From Actinomycetes bacterium (GTDB lineage: Bacteria; Actinomycetota; Actinomycetes; Actinomycetales; Cellulomonadaceae): a stretch of DNA of 22,991 nucleotides. This document shows positions 7,581 through 14,717 of this stretch, piece by piece (positions within the stretch are counted from its first letter, which is position 1; each line of letters begins with the position of its first letter). The stretch spans positions 1-22,991 of the forward strand of contig JAEXPS010000038.1 of the NCBI GenBank assembly GCA_023438885.1. The letters run 5' to 3'. The notes beneath the pieces are model-generated. The model made no database searches. It saw nothing but the letters and a program-made list of their open reading frames with translations, and was not told where the DNA came from. The translations under genes and the position numbers were made by a program.

Positions 7581-8857
7581 CGCCACCGATCGGCCTGCTC
7601 GTCACGCTCGTCGTCGTCGGGATCGTGCTGGCTGCGCTCCTGTCGGCAGGTGAGGTCGCGGTGCTGCGGGTCACCCGTGCGCAGGCGACCGAGCTGGTCG
7701 CGGACCGGCACCGCTCCGCCGCCCGCGTCATGGCGCTGGTGGAGCACGCCGGCGCGGTGTCGTCGTCCGCGGCGTTCGTGCGACTCGTGTCCGAGATGAC
7801 GGCCACCGTCTCGCTGACGCTGTGGGTCGCCTCGAGCGAGTGGCCGTGGTGGGCGGTGCTGCTGGTGTCGCTCGCCGGCTGCGCCGCGCTGGCCTTCCTG
7901 CTGGTGCGCGTCTCCCCGCGCAGCGTCGGGCGCCGCCATCCGGTGCGCACCCTGACCGTGCTCTCGCCCCTGCTCGGCGGGGTCACCCGCGTGTTCGGGA
8001 GGATCGGCCGCTCGTCCGCGGGCGCCACGAGCGCCGAGCAGGACGAGGACGAGCTGCGCGAGATGGTCCAGCGCGTGAGCGAGTCCGAGGCGATCGAGGA
8101 CGACGAGCGCGAGATGTTCCAGTCGGTGTTCGAGCTGGGCGAGACCCTGACGCGCGAGGTGATGGTGCCTCGCACGGACATGGTGGTCACCGGTGAGGAC
8201 ACGCCGCTGCGCAAGGTGCTGTCCCTGCTGCTGCGCTCCGGGTTCAGCCGGGTACCGGTCGTGGGGGAGACGATCGACGACCTGCGCGGCGTCGCCTACC
8301 TCAAGGACGTCGTACGCCGCCTGGTGCCCGGCCGCGAGGTGGACGACGACGAGTGGGATGCGCCCGTCGGGCCGCTCGCCCGCCCGGCGGTGTTCGTCCC
8401 GGAGTCCAAGCCGGTCGACGACCTGCTGCGCGAGCTGCGCGACGGCAGCAGCCACATGGCGATCGTCGTCGACGAGTACGGCGGCATCGCCGGCCTGGTG
8501 ACGATCGAGGACGCGCTGGAGGAGATCGTCGGCGAGCTGACCGACGAGCACGACCCGTCCGCACCTGCCATCGAGGACCTCGGTGACGGGATCTACCGCG
8601 TGCCGGCGCGGCTCGGGCGCGACGAGCTGGGCGAGCTGTTCGGCCTCGACGTGGAGGACGAGGACGTCGACACGGCCGCCGGGCTGCTGGCCAAGGCGTT
8701 GGGCCGGGTGCCGCTGCCCGGGTCGTCCGGCGAGATCCACGGGCTGCACCTGGTGGCCGAGCGGGTGGAGGGGCGCCGGCGGCGGCTCGCGACGGTGCTG
8801 GTCAGCCGCGTGGACGGTGCGGATGCACCGGACCAGCCCGGCGCGATGCGAGCATGA
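7577..8857 (+). CDS. CNNM/CorC-type membrane protein with CBS pair (hemolysin C family)
   Basis: 426-residue integral membrane protein of the CNNM transporter-domain plus CBS-pair plus CorC_HlyC family, linked to Mg2+ (or Co2+) export or homeostasis. Hydrophobic segments lie at about 5-27, 68-86 and 91-111, with a weaker one near 125-140. A conserved acidic linker precedes VMVPRTDMV (196-204), the usual entry to the CBS pair (about 195-250 and 265-322, with SGFSRVPVV and MAIVVDEYGGIAGLVTIED). The CorC_HlyC domain spans about 333-412. Although called hemolysin in many annotations, a haemolytic role is not implied. The ATG overlaps the ybeY stop, and its own TGA overlaps the era ATG. The phoH-ybeY-CNNM-era order is standard in Actinobacteria. 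Confidence 0.93.
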   Translation: MTPPIGLLVTLVVVGIVLAALLSAGEVAVLRVTRAQATELVADRHRSAARVMALVEHAGAVSSSAAFVRLVSEMTATVSLTLWVASSEWPWWAVLLVSLAGCAALAFLLVRVSPRSVGRRHPVRTLTVLSPLLGGVTRVFGRIGRSSAGATSAEQDEDELREMVQRVSESEAIEDDEREMFQSVFELGETLTREVMVPRTDMVVTGEDTPLRKVLSLLLRSGFSRVPVVGETIDDLRGVAYLKDVVRRLVPGREVDDDEWDAPVGPLARPAVFVPESKPVDDLLRELRDGSSHMAIVVDEYGGIAGLVTIEDALEEIVGELTDEHDPSAPAIEDLGDGIYRVPARLGRDELGELFGLDVEDEDVDTAAGLLAKALGRVPLPGSSGEIHGLHLVAERVEGRRRRLATVLVSRVDGADAPDQPGAMRA

Positions 8858-9777
8858 GGGCTATGTCCTTCCGATCCGGGTTCGCGTGCCTCGTCGGGCG
8901 TCCTAACGCCGGCAAGTCGACGCTGACCAACGCCCTGGTGGGGCAGAAGGTCGCGATCACCTCCATGCGTCCCCAGACGACGCGGCACACGATCCGGGGG
9001 ATCGTGCACCGCGAGGACGCGCAGCTGGTGCTCGTGGACACGCCCGGACTGCACCGGCCGCGCACGCTGCTCGGCGAGCGGCTCAACGACCTGGTGAAGG
9101 ACACGCTCTCGGAGGTGGACGTCATCGGGTTCTGCCTGCCGTCCGACCAGCAGGTGGGGCCGGGCGACCGGTTCATCGCCGCCGAGCTGGCGGCGCTCGC
9201 GGGCGGGCGGCGCGCGCGGCCGGTGGTGGCGATCGCGACGAAGGCCGACCTGGTAGGCAAGGGCAAGCTCGCCGAGCACCTGCTGGCGATCGACCAGCTG
9301 GGGCAGTGGGCGGACATCGTGCCGGTCTCGGCCCGCTCCGGGTACCAGCTCGACGAGCTGACGGGCGTGCTGGTGTCGCACCTGCCGGAGGGTCCGGCGC
9401 TCTACCCGGACGGCGAGCTGACGGACGAGCCCGAGGCGGTCATGGTCGCCGAGCTGGTGCGCGAGGCGGCGCTCGAGGGAGTGCGCGACGAGCTGCCGCA
9501 CTCGCTGGCCGTGGTGGTCGAGGAGATCACGCCGCGGGGGACCGCGGACCGCGAGGACGTCCCGCTGCTCGATGTGCGGGTGGAGCTGTACGTGGAGCGG
9601 GACTCGCAGAAGGCGATCGTCATCGGCAAGGGCGGGGCGCGGCTGCGCGACGTCGGTACCCGGGCGCGGCGCGAGATCGAGGCGTTGCTCGGCGCTCGCG
9701 TGTTCCTCGACCTGCATGTCAAGGTGGCGAAGGACTGGCAGCGAGACCCGAAGCAGCTCGGACGGTTGGGGTTCTAG
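8854..9777 (+). CDS. era: GTPase Era
   Basis: 307-residue essential-type GTPase that binds the 16S rRNA 3' end and takes part in 30S maturation. All G motifs are present: G1 GRPNAGKS (15-22), G2 around TTRHTIRG (42-49), G3 DTPG (62-65), G4 TKAD (129-132) and G5 VSA (158-160). The C-terminal KH domain (about 220-305) contains the KH loop IVIGKGG (255-261) and the typical LDLHVKVAKDW. I take ATG 8854, which overlaps the preceding stop (ATGA). A second ATG at 8863 would remove three residues and is also possible, since the conserved part begins near FRSGF. The next gene starts one base after the TAG. Confidence 0.97.
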   Translation: MRAMSFRSGFACLVGRPNAGKSTLTNALVGQKVAITSMRPQTTRHTIRGIVHREDAQLVLVDTPGLHRPRTLLGERLNDLVKDTLSEVDVIGFCLPSDQQVGPGDRFIAAELAALAGGRRARPVVAIATKADLVGKGKLAEHLLAIDQLGQWADIVPVSARSGYQLDELTGVLVSHLPEGPALYPDGELTDEPEAVMVAELVREAALEGVRDELPHSLAVVVEEITPRGTADREDVPLLDVRVELYVERDSQKAIVIGKGGARLRDVGTRARREIEALLGARVFLDLHVKVAKDWQRDPKQLGRLGF

Positions 9778-9778
9778 C

Positions 9779-11395
9779 GTGGCGATCTCCGCGAAGACGG
9801 TCGGGGAGGCGCTGCGGCTGCGGCGGCCCGACGAGCCCGAGGTGCGCCGCGTGGTGGGCCGCTGGTACGGCGGCTTGGCGTCCGTGGTGCTCGGCGTGCT
9901 GCTGCTGGCGGTGGTGGGCGCGGCGTTGGGCCCGCGATGGGATCCCGAGCCGCTGGGCGAGCAGATCGAGGTCGCCCGGGCCGAGACGGCGATCACCGGC
10001 GCCCCGGCGTTGCCGCACTACGAGACGAAGACGAGCATCGTCACCGTGCGGCTCACCGACGAGGTGAGCGTGCGGGCTCGGATCATCGAGCCGATCGGCA
10101 CGCGCGGCCCGGTGCCCGGTGTGGTGTTCGTGCACGGGGCCGGGACCGGCAGGTTCGCCGAGGCGTTCGTGGACCACGCGGTGCGGCTGGCCGAGGCGGG
10201 CATCGCGACGATGGTGCCGGACAAGCGGATGGACACGTACTCCATGCGGTTCCGCGACTACGTCGGGATGGCCGCCGACTACGAGAAGTCGGTCGAGCTG
10301 CTCCGGGCGCGTCCGAACGTCGACGCCTCGAAGGTAGGGGTGTACGCGGAGAGCGAGGGCGGCTGGATCGCCCCGGTCATGGGTGCGACGGACCCCGACC
10401 TGGCCTTCCTCGTCCTGGTCTCCAACCCGGTGGTGCCGCCCCGCCAGCAGGCGGCGTTCGCGGCCGACAACTACCTGCGCAACACCGGCGTGCCGCACGG
10501 GGTGTTCCGGGCGATCCCGCGAGCCGTCGGCATGTCTATCCCGGGTGGCGGCTTCGACTACGTGGACTTCGACGTGCAGCCCTTCCTGGAGCAGCTCCAG
10601 CAGCCGCTGTTCGTCGCGTACGGGACCGCCGACGCGTCGATGCCGATCGTGCAGGGCGCTCAGCAGATACTCGCGGCGGCGGACGTCGCCGGCAACGACG
10701 CGGTCATCGTGCGCTACTACGCCGGCGCCGACCACGGGGTGAAGGTCGACCGGCGCGTGCTGCCCGAGTTCCTCGACGACGTCACGGGCTGGATCCTCGG
10801 CCTGCCGCGCACCGGGATCCTGCCGCCGCAGATCGCCGGCGAACAGCCTCACCAGGACTACCTCGCGGCGCCGGTGCCGCAGCCGCGGTGGATCACCTCC
10901 GGGGACGTGCTCATCGCGATCGTCCTGGGCGCGGCGGCACTCGTCGTGCTGCCGTGGCTGGCCGTCCTCGCCGACCGGGCCGTGCGCCGGGCGCGCGTCA
11001 CCCGCCGAGGCTGGAGCCCGGTCGGGGTGCGCGTCGCCACCGAGGGGCCGCGGTGGGCTCCCGGCATCGCCTGGCGGCTGGCGGGCGTCGGCTTCGGGGC
11101 GATCGCCACGGTGGCGGCGCTCGTCTGGTACATCGTGGCGATCGGGCGCCTGGCGATGGACTACCAGCAGAACGCCCTCGTGGTGCAGGGCGGCTGGATC
11201 CTGGTGCGGGCGCTCGGCATCTGGGTGGTGGTGGCCGCCGTGCTGCTCGGGCGGCGGATGACCGACGTGCGGGCGAGCGGCGGGCGCGTGGCGCCCGGCG
11301 CGGTGCGGCTCGTCGGCACCTGGGCGGTGGGCCTCGGCACGCTGACCCTCCTCGTCGTGCTCGCCTACTGGGGCGTGTTCCAGCTCGGCATCTAG
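9779..11395 (+). CDS. Membrane-anchored alpha/beta hydrolase
   Basis: 538-residue membrane protein with an alpha/beta-hydrolase domain, probably exposed outside; substrate unknown. A hydrophobic helix (about 31-51) precedes the hydrolase core (about 85-345). The oxyanion-loop VFVHGAG lies at 117-122, the nucleophile elbow is YAESEGG with Ser192 (Ala instead of Gly at the first GxSxG position), the likely acid is Asp285 (YGTADASMP), and His319 lies in GADHGVK. The fold resembles peptidase S9/dienelactone-hydrolase-like esterases. The C-terminal third holds about four more membrane helices (near 376-396, 425-446, 460-480 and 510-535). GTG 9779 follows the era stop by one base. Longer in-frame versions starting at 9572 would overlap era and are unlikely. 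Whether it is an acyl-esterase or a peptidase cannot be told from sequence alone. Confidence 0.85.
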   Translation: MAISAKTVGEALRLRRPDEPEVRRVVGRWYGGLASVVLGVLLLAVVGAALGPRWDPEPLGEQIEVARAETAITGAPALPHYETKTSIVTVRLTDEVSVRARIIEPIGTRGPVPGVVFVHGAGTGRFAEAFVDHAVRLAEAGIATMVPDKRMDTYSMRFRDYVGMAADYEKSVELLRARPNVDASKVGVYAESEGGWIAPVMGATDPDLAFLVLVSNPVVPPRQQAAFAADNYLRNTGVPHGVFRAIPRAVGMSIPGGGFDYVDFDVQPFLEQLQQPLFVAYGTADASMPIVQGAQQILAAADVAGNDAVIVRYYAGADHGVKVDRRVLPEFLDDVTGWILGLPRTGILPPQIAGEQPHQDYLAAPVPQPRWITSGDVLIAIVLGAAALVVLPWLAVLADRAVRRARVTRRGWSPVGVRVATEGPRWAPGIAWRLAGVGFGAIATVAALVWYIVAIGRLAMDYQQNALVVQGGWILVRALGIWVVVAAVLLGRRMTDVRASGGRVAPGAVRLVGTWAVGLGTLTLLVVLAYWGVFQLGI

Positions 11396-11479
11396 CCTCG
11401 CTCCTGCCCTCGTTCGCTCAGGTCGCGGCCTCGTCGGGCCGATGACAACGGGAGGACTCGGGCGAGGGGAGGCACGCGG
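11396..11479 (+). other. Short intergenic gap before the phosphatase locus
   Basis: This 84-bp gap is the largest non-coding break between phoH and the window end. It holds a 5-bp CGGCC/GGCCG stem (11426-11430 and 11437-11441) too weak to call a terminator, and GAGGGGAGG (11464-11472), a strong ribosome site 7 nt before the GTG at 11480. It probably separates two transcription units and may carry the promoter of the PP2C-to-DUF58 locus, but I see no clear -35/-10. Confidence 0.5.
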
Positions 11480-12286
11480 GTGCGCACGTCGTGGGGCTCG
11501 GCGACCAACCGCGGTGGACGGGAGGTCAACGAGGACGCGCTGCTCGCTTACCCACCCGTGTTCCTCGTCGCCGACGGCATGGGCGGACACGACGCGGGCG
11601 ACCTGGCCAGCCGGATCGCCGTCGAGGAGTTCGCCCGGCTCGCCGGGCGGCCCGACCCGACGGTCGACGACGTGCACGGGTGCTTCGGACGGCTCGCGGT
11701 GCGGCTGCGCACCGAGTTCACGGGCGGGCGGCAGGGCGGCACCACGGTGGCCGGTGCCGCGCTGACACGGCTCGACGGCGAGGCGTACTGGCTCGTGTTC
11801 AACGTCGGCGACTCGCGGGTGTTCCGCTACGCCGACGGGGTGCTGGAGCAGGTCAGCGTGGACCACACGGTGGCCCAGGAGCTCGCGGACGCGGGTGTGG
11901 TCGCCCCGGAGCAGGTGGCGGCGCATCCGGACCGGCACGTGCTGACGCGGGCGATGGGCACGGGCGAGCCACCGGAGCCCGACTACTGGCTGCTGCCGGT
12001 GGGCCACCGCGACCGGCTGCTGCTCGCCACCGACGGGCTGACGCGGGAGCTCTCGGCCGACGAGCTGGCGCTGGTGCTCGCCACCGCCGCGGACCCCCGC
12101 CTCGCCGCCGCCGAGCTCGTCGAGGACGCCGTGCTCCGCGGCGCGCGCGACAACGTGACGGTGGTGGTGGTCGACGTCTCGACGGCACCGCTCGGGCTGA
12201 GCGACGACCTGGTCCGCACCACGCCGCGTGGGTCCGGGCTGGGGCTCGGCGGCGGGCTCCTGCCGACTCAAGGGGGCGGCGAGTGA
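11480..12286 (+). CDS. PP2C-type Ser/Thr protein phosphatase
   Basis: 268-residue cytosolic metal-dependent phosphatase (PPM/PP2C family, PstP-like but without a membrane segment), predicted to reverse phosphorylation by the kinase two genes downstream. Visible motifs are NEDA (17-20), VADGMGGHDAGD (30-41, metal ligand Asp32), GTTVAGA (87-93), NVGDSRVFRY (108-117, Asp111), DHTVAQ, HVLTRAMG, LLATDGLT (181-188, Asp185) and DNVTVVVVDV (224-233, Asp224). All metal-binding aspartates expected for an active enzyme are present. A Gly-rich tail (250-268) follows. The GTG start has a good ribosome site. Its TGA overlaps the GTG of the FHA gene (GTGA), so the two are probably co-translated. Confidence 0.95.
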   Translation: MRTSWGSATNRGGREVNEDALLAYPPVFLVADGMGGHDAGDLASRIAVEEFARLAGRPDPTVDDVHGCFGRLAVRLRTEFTGGRQGGTTVAGAALTRLDGEAYWLVFNVGDSRVFRYADGVLEQVSVDHTVAQELADAGVVAPEQVAAHPDRHVLTRAMGTGEPPEPDYWLLPVGHRDRLLLATDGLTRELSADELALVLATAADPRLAAAELVEDAVLRGARDNVTVVVVDVSTAPLGLSDDLVRTTPRGSGLGLGGGLLPTQGGGE

Positions 12287-13203
12287 GCGCCTGGTACACG
12301 CCCGGCGCGTCGATCGCCGTCGTCGGCGAGCGGCTGGTGGCGCTCGTCGGGCCGGGCGCCTCCCGCGCGACGATCGACGCGCTGTGGGAGACCGCCACCA
12401 CGGGCGGCGGCGTGCACGAGGCGCTCGTCGCGATCTGCGAGGACGGGCTCGAGCCCTCGTTCGCGCTGCTCACGCTCTCGCGCGCCGGCCTGCTGCACGC
12501 GGCGCTGCGCGGTGACGTCGAGGCGGTGATCGGGTCCGGGATGCGCGGCGTGCGCGCCGGCGAGGCGACGGAGTGGACCGAGGTGACGGCTCACGACGTC
12601 GCGGGTGTCACGCTGCGCGCGGTCGGCGGCGAGCCCGGACATCAGGGTGCCCCGTTGCCGCTGCTGGCCGGCGCCGTGCAGGCTGCGGAGGTGCGGGTGA
12701 CCGCCGAGCCGCTCACCGGCGCGGTGGGCACCGCCGCCGAGCCGGGGTGGGTGCCTGCGGACGACCCCGGCCTGACGATCGTCTCCGGCGACCTGGCGAA
12801 GCTGCGCGCGGCCGGTGCCGTGCCGGCGGGGCCGCCCCAGGCGCCGCCGCGGCCGCCGCTCGCCACAGCAGTGGCGCGCATCGAGCTGTCCACCGGGCTC
12901 GTCGTGCCCCTGGATCGCACGGTGCTGCTGGGCCGGGCACCGCAGGCGGGCCGGCTGGCGGCGAGCGACCTGCCGCGGCTGGTGACGGTCCCGAGCCCGC
13001 AGCAGGACGTCTCCCGGACCCACGCGAAGGTGCACCAGGAGGGCGAGCACGTGCTGGTGACCGACCTGGAGTCACTCAACGGCACGAGGGTGCTGCGTCC
13101 CGGTGGCCCGCCCGCCCGCCTGCACCCCGGCGAGCCGACGGTGCTGGCGCCCGGCGACGTCGTGGACGTCGGTGACGGCGTCACGTTCCGGGTGTCGCCT
13201 TGA
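12283..13203 (+). CDS. FHA-domain protein with uncharacterised N-terminal domain
   Basis: 306-residue cytosolic protein. The C-terminal FHA domain (about 197-305) binds phosphothreonine peptides in known families. Its key residues are intact: LLGR (215-218), SRTH (Ser244, Arg245, His247) and LNGT (Asn266, Gly267). Residues 1-115 form a separate alpha/beta-looking domain that I do not recognise. A stretch FALLTLSRAGLLHAALRGD faintly recalls the beta-strand plus GDSR region of PP2C, but the metal ligands are absent. A Pro-rich linker (about 181-192) joins the two. GTG 12283 overlaps the phosphatase stop, and the protein's own TGA overlaps the kinase TTG. Longer in-frame starts back to 11491 would lie inside the phosphatase gene and are rejected. 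It is likely the reader or adaptor for the adjacent kinase. Confidence 0.88.
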   Translation: MSAWYTPGASIAVVGERLVALVGPGASRATIDALWETATTGGGVHEALVAICEDGLEPSFALLTLSRAGLLHAALRGDVEAVIGSGMRGVRAGEATEWTEVTAHDVAGVTLRAVGGEPGHQGAPLPLLAGAVQAAEVRVTAEPLTGAVGTAAEPGWVPADDPGLTIVSGDLAKLRAAGAVPAGPPQAPPRPPLATAVARIELSTGLVVPLDRTVLLGRAPQAGRLAASDLPRLVTVPSPQQDVSRTHAKVHQEGEHVLVTDLESLNGTRVLRPGGPPARLHPGEPTVLAPGDVVDVGDGVTFRVSP

Positions 13204-14717
13204 CCCGCGAGGCCTCGAAGCCACCGCTGCTGCCCGGGTTCGACTACGTGAGGGTCCTCGGGGTGGGTGGCTTCGCGGACGTGTTCCTGTACCGACAGCA
13301 CCTGCCGAACCGGCTGGTGGCGGTGAAGGTGCTGCTGGCGACGGGGCTGGACGACGCCGTGCGCACCCGGTTCACCGACGAGGCGAACCTCATGGCGCAG
13401 CTCTCGCACCACCCGTCGATCGTCACCGTGCACCATGCGTCCGTCGCCGCGGACGGCCGGCCGTACCTGGTGATGGAGCACTGCTCGCAGCCGGGACTGG
13501 GCGAGCGCTATCGCACCGAGCGGATCGGCGTCGCCGAGGTGCTGCGCATCGGCGTGCGGCTGGCGTCCGCCGTGGAGACGGCGCACCGCGCCGGGATCCT
13601 GCACCGGGACATCAAGCCGGCGAACGTGCTCACCACCGACTTCGGCTGGCCGGCGCTGACGGACTTCGGCATCGCCGCCACGGGGGGCCACCGGGACGGC
13701 GGGGCGGTGGGGCTGTCCGTGCCGTGGGCGCCCCCGGAGATGCTCGCGGAGCCTGCGGTGGCCGACGAGCGCTCCGACGTCTACTGCCTGGCCGCGACCC
13801 TGTACACGCTGCTCGCGGGACGTTCGCCGTTCGAGCGGCCGGGCGGCGCGAACGGCGCCGCGGACCTCATCGCCCGCATCGAGCGGGATCCCGTGCCGGC
13901 GATCGGACGCGGCGACGTGCCGCAGGCGCTGGCACGGGTGCTCGCCCGGGCCATGGCGAAGCATCCCGACGAGCGGTACCCGTCCGCGCTCGCGGTGGGG
14001 CGGGCGCTCCAGCAGGTCGAGGCCGGGCTCTCGCTGCCCGTGACGACGCTCGACCTGCCGGGCGAGGCCGGGCCGATGCCGGCGGCCGGACCCCACGTGG
14101 ATGCCGGGTCCACCCGGCAGCGTCCGTTCGCCGTGCCCGCCGACCCCGACGCGACGCGCCAGCGCGCCCCCCTCGAGATCTCCCCGATCCCCCCGGGCCC
14201 GATCTCCTCGACGGTGGTGACGCCCGCGCTGGCCGTCGACGCGGCGGACGCGACAGGAGCGGCGGCCGGACCGTCGCCTGCGCGACAGTCACCGCCGCGG
14301 GGCTGGTCGGCGGTGCGCGCCGGCGTCGCGGCGGCGGTGGTGGTCGCGGCCGGCGTGGGCCTCGTGCTGGTCTGGCGCGGTGGCGCGGGCCCGGACGCCG
14401 CGCCGCCCGACGGGTTCGCCGACGATCGCACCGCACCACCGGCTGCCGAAGCCGTCCCCGTGCCACGGACGCTCGCCGGCGAGCGGGAGGCTGACGGATC
14501 GGTGCGCTTCTGGTGGACCAACCCGGACCCGCGGGCGGGCGACCGCTTCCAGTGGGGCCTCGTCACCGCGACCGGCGAGGAGCCGCTGGCGATGTCCGAG
14601 GAGGCCGCGGCCACCGTGCCGGCCTCCGAGGCGGCGGGCGAGGTCTGCGTGCAGGTGTACCTGGTCCGCGCGGACGGGCGCGTGTCGTCGGAGCCCGTGC
14701 GAGGGTGCGCGGGATGA
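13200..14717 (+). CDS. Transmembrane Ser/Thr protein kinase with extracellular Fn3-like domain
   Basis: 505-residue Hanks-type kinase. The cytosolic catalytic domain is about 15-275: Gly loop GVGGFADV (21-28), Lys43 in VAVKVL, Glu61 as the helix-C partner, HRDIKPANV (135-143, Asp137), DFG (155-157) and APPE (177-180). All catalytic residues are intact. A Pro/Ala/Thr-rich juxtamembrane stretch (280-370) with several TRQ motifs may be an autophosphorylation or FHA-docking region. One membrane helix (about 374-392) is followed by a short outside domain (about 420-505). That domain looks like a single Fn3-type beta-sandwich (SVRFWWTNPDP...VCVQVYLVRADGRVSSEPV) with two cysteines (483 and 503) that could form a disulfide. 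It has no PASTA repeats. TTG 13200 is the start: it overlaps the FHA stop, and no other start lies nearby in frame. Confidence 0.93.
   Translation: MTREASKPPLLPGFDYVRVLGVGGFADVFLYRQHLPNRLVAVKVLLATGLDDAVRTRFTDEANLMAQLSHHPSIVTVHHASVAADGRPYLVMEHCSQPGLGERYRTERIGVAEVLRIGVRLASAVETAHRAGILHRDIKPANVLTTDFGWPALTDFGIAATGGHRDGGAVGLSVPWAPPEMLAEPAVADERSDVYCLAATLYTLLAGRSPFERPGGANGAADLIARIERDPVPAIGRGDVPQALARVLARAMAKHPDERYPSALAVGRALQQVEAGLSLPVTTLDLPGEAGPMPAAGPHVDAGSTRQRPFAVPADPDATRQRAPLEISPIPPGPISSTVVTPALAVDAADATGAAAGPSPARQSPPRGWSAVRAGVAAAVVVAAGVGLVLVWRGGAGPDAAPPDGFADDRTAPPAAEAVPVPRTLAGEREADGSVRFWWTNPDPRAGDRFQWGLVTATGEEPLAMSEEAAATVPASEAAGEVCVQVYLVRADGRVSSEPVRGCAG

Noticed and set aside
7577..8857. True haemolysin activity of the CNNM/CorC protein
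   Set aside because: The hemolysin name is historical for this family; the domain set is that of a CBS-regulated ion-homeostasis protein.
11426..11441. Small hairpin before the PP2C gene as a terminator
   Set aside because: Only 5 bp of stem and no T-run; such stems are expected often by chance at this GC content.
9719..12271. 850-codon minus-strand open frame over the hydrolase and PP2C genes
   Set aside because: His/Arg/Pro-rich translation without motifs, opposite two genes with intact catalytic signatures.
11480..13203. Type VI secretion post-translational module (PpkA/PppA/Fha)
   Set aside because: The kinase, phosphatase and FHA set is similar in logic, but the host appears Gram-positive and no T6SS structural genes are present.
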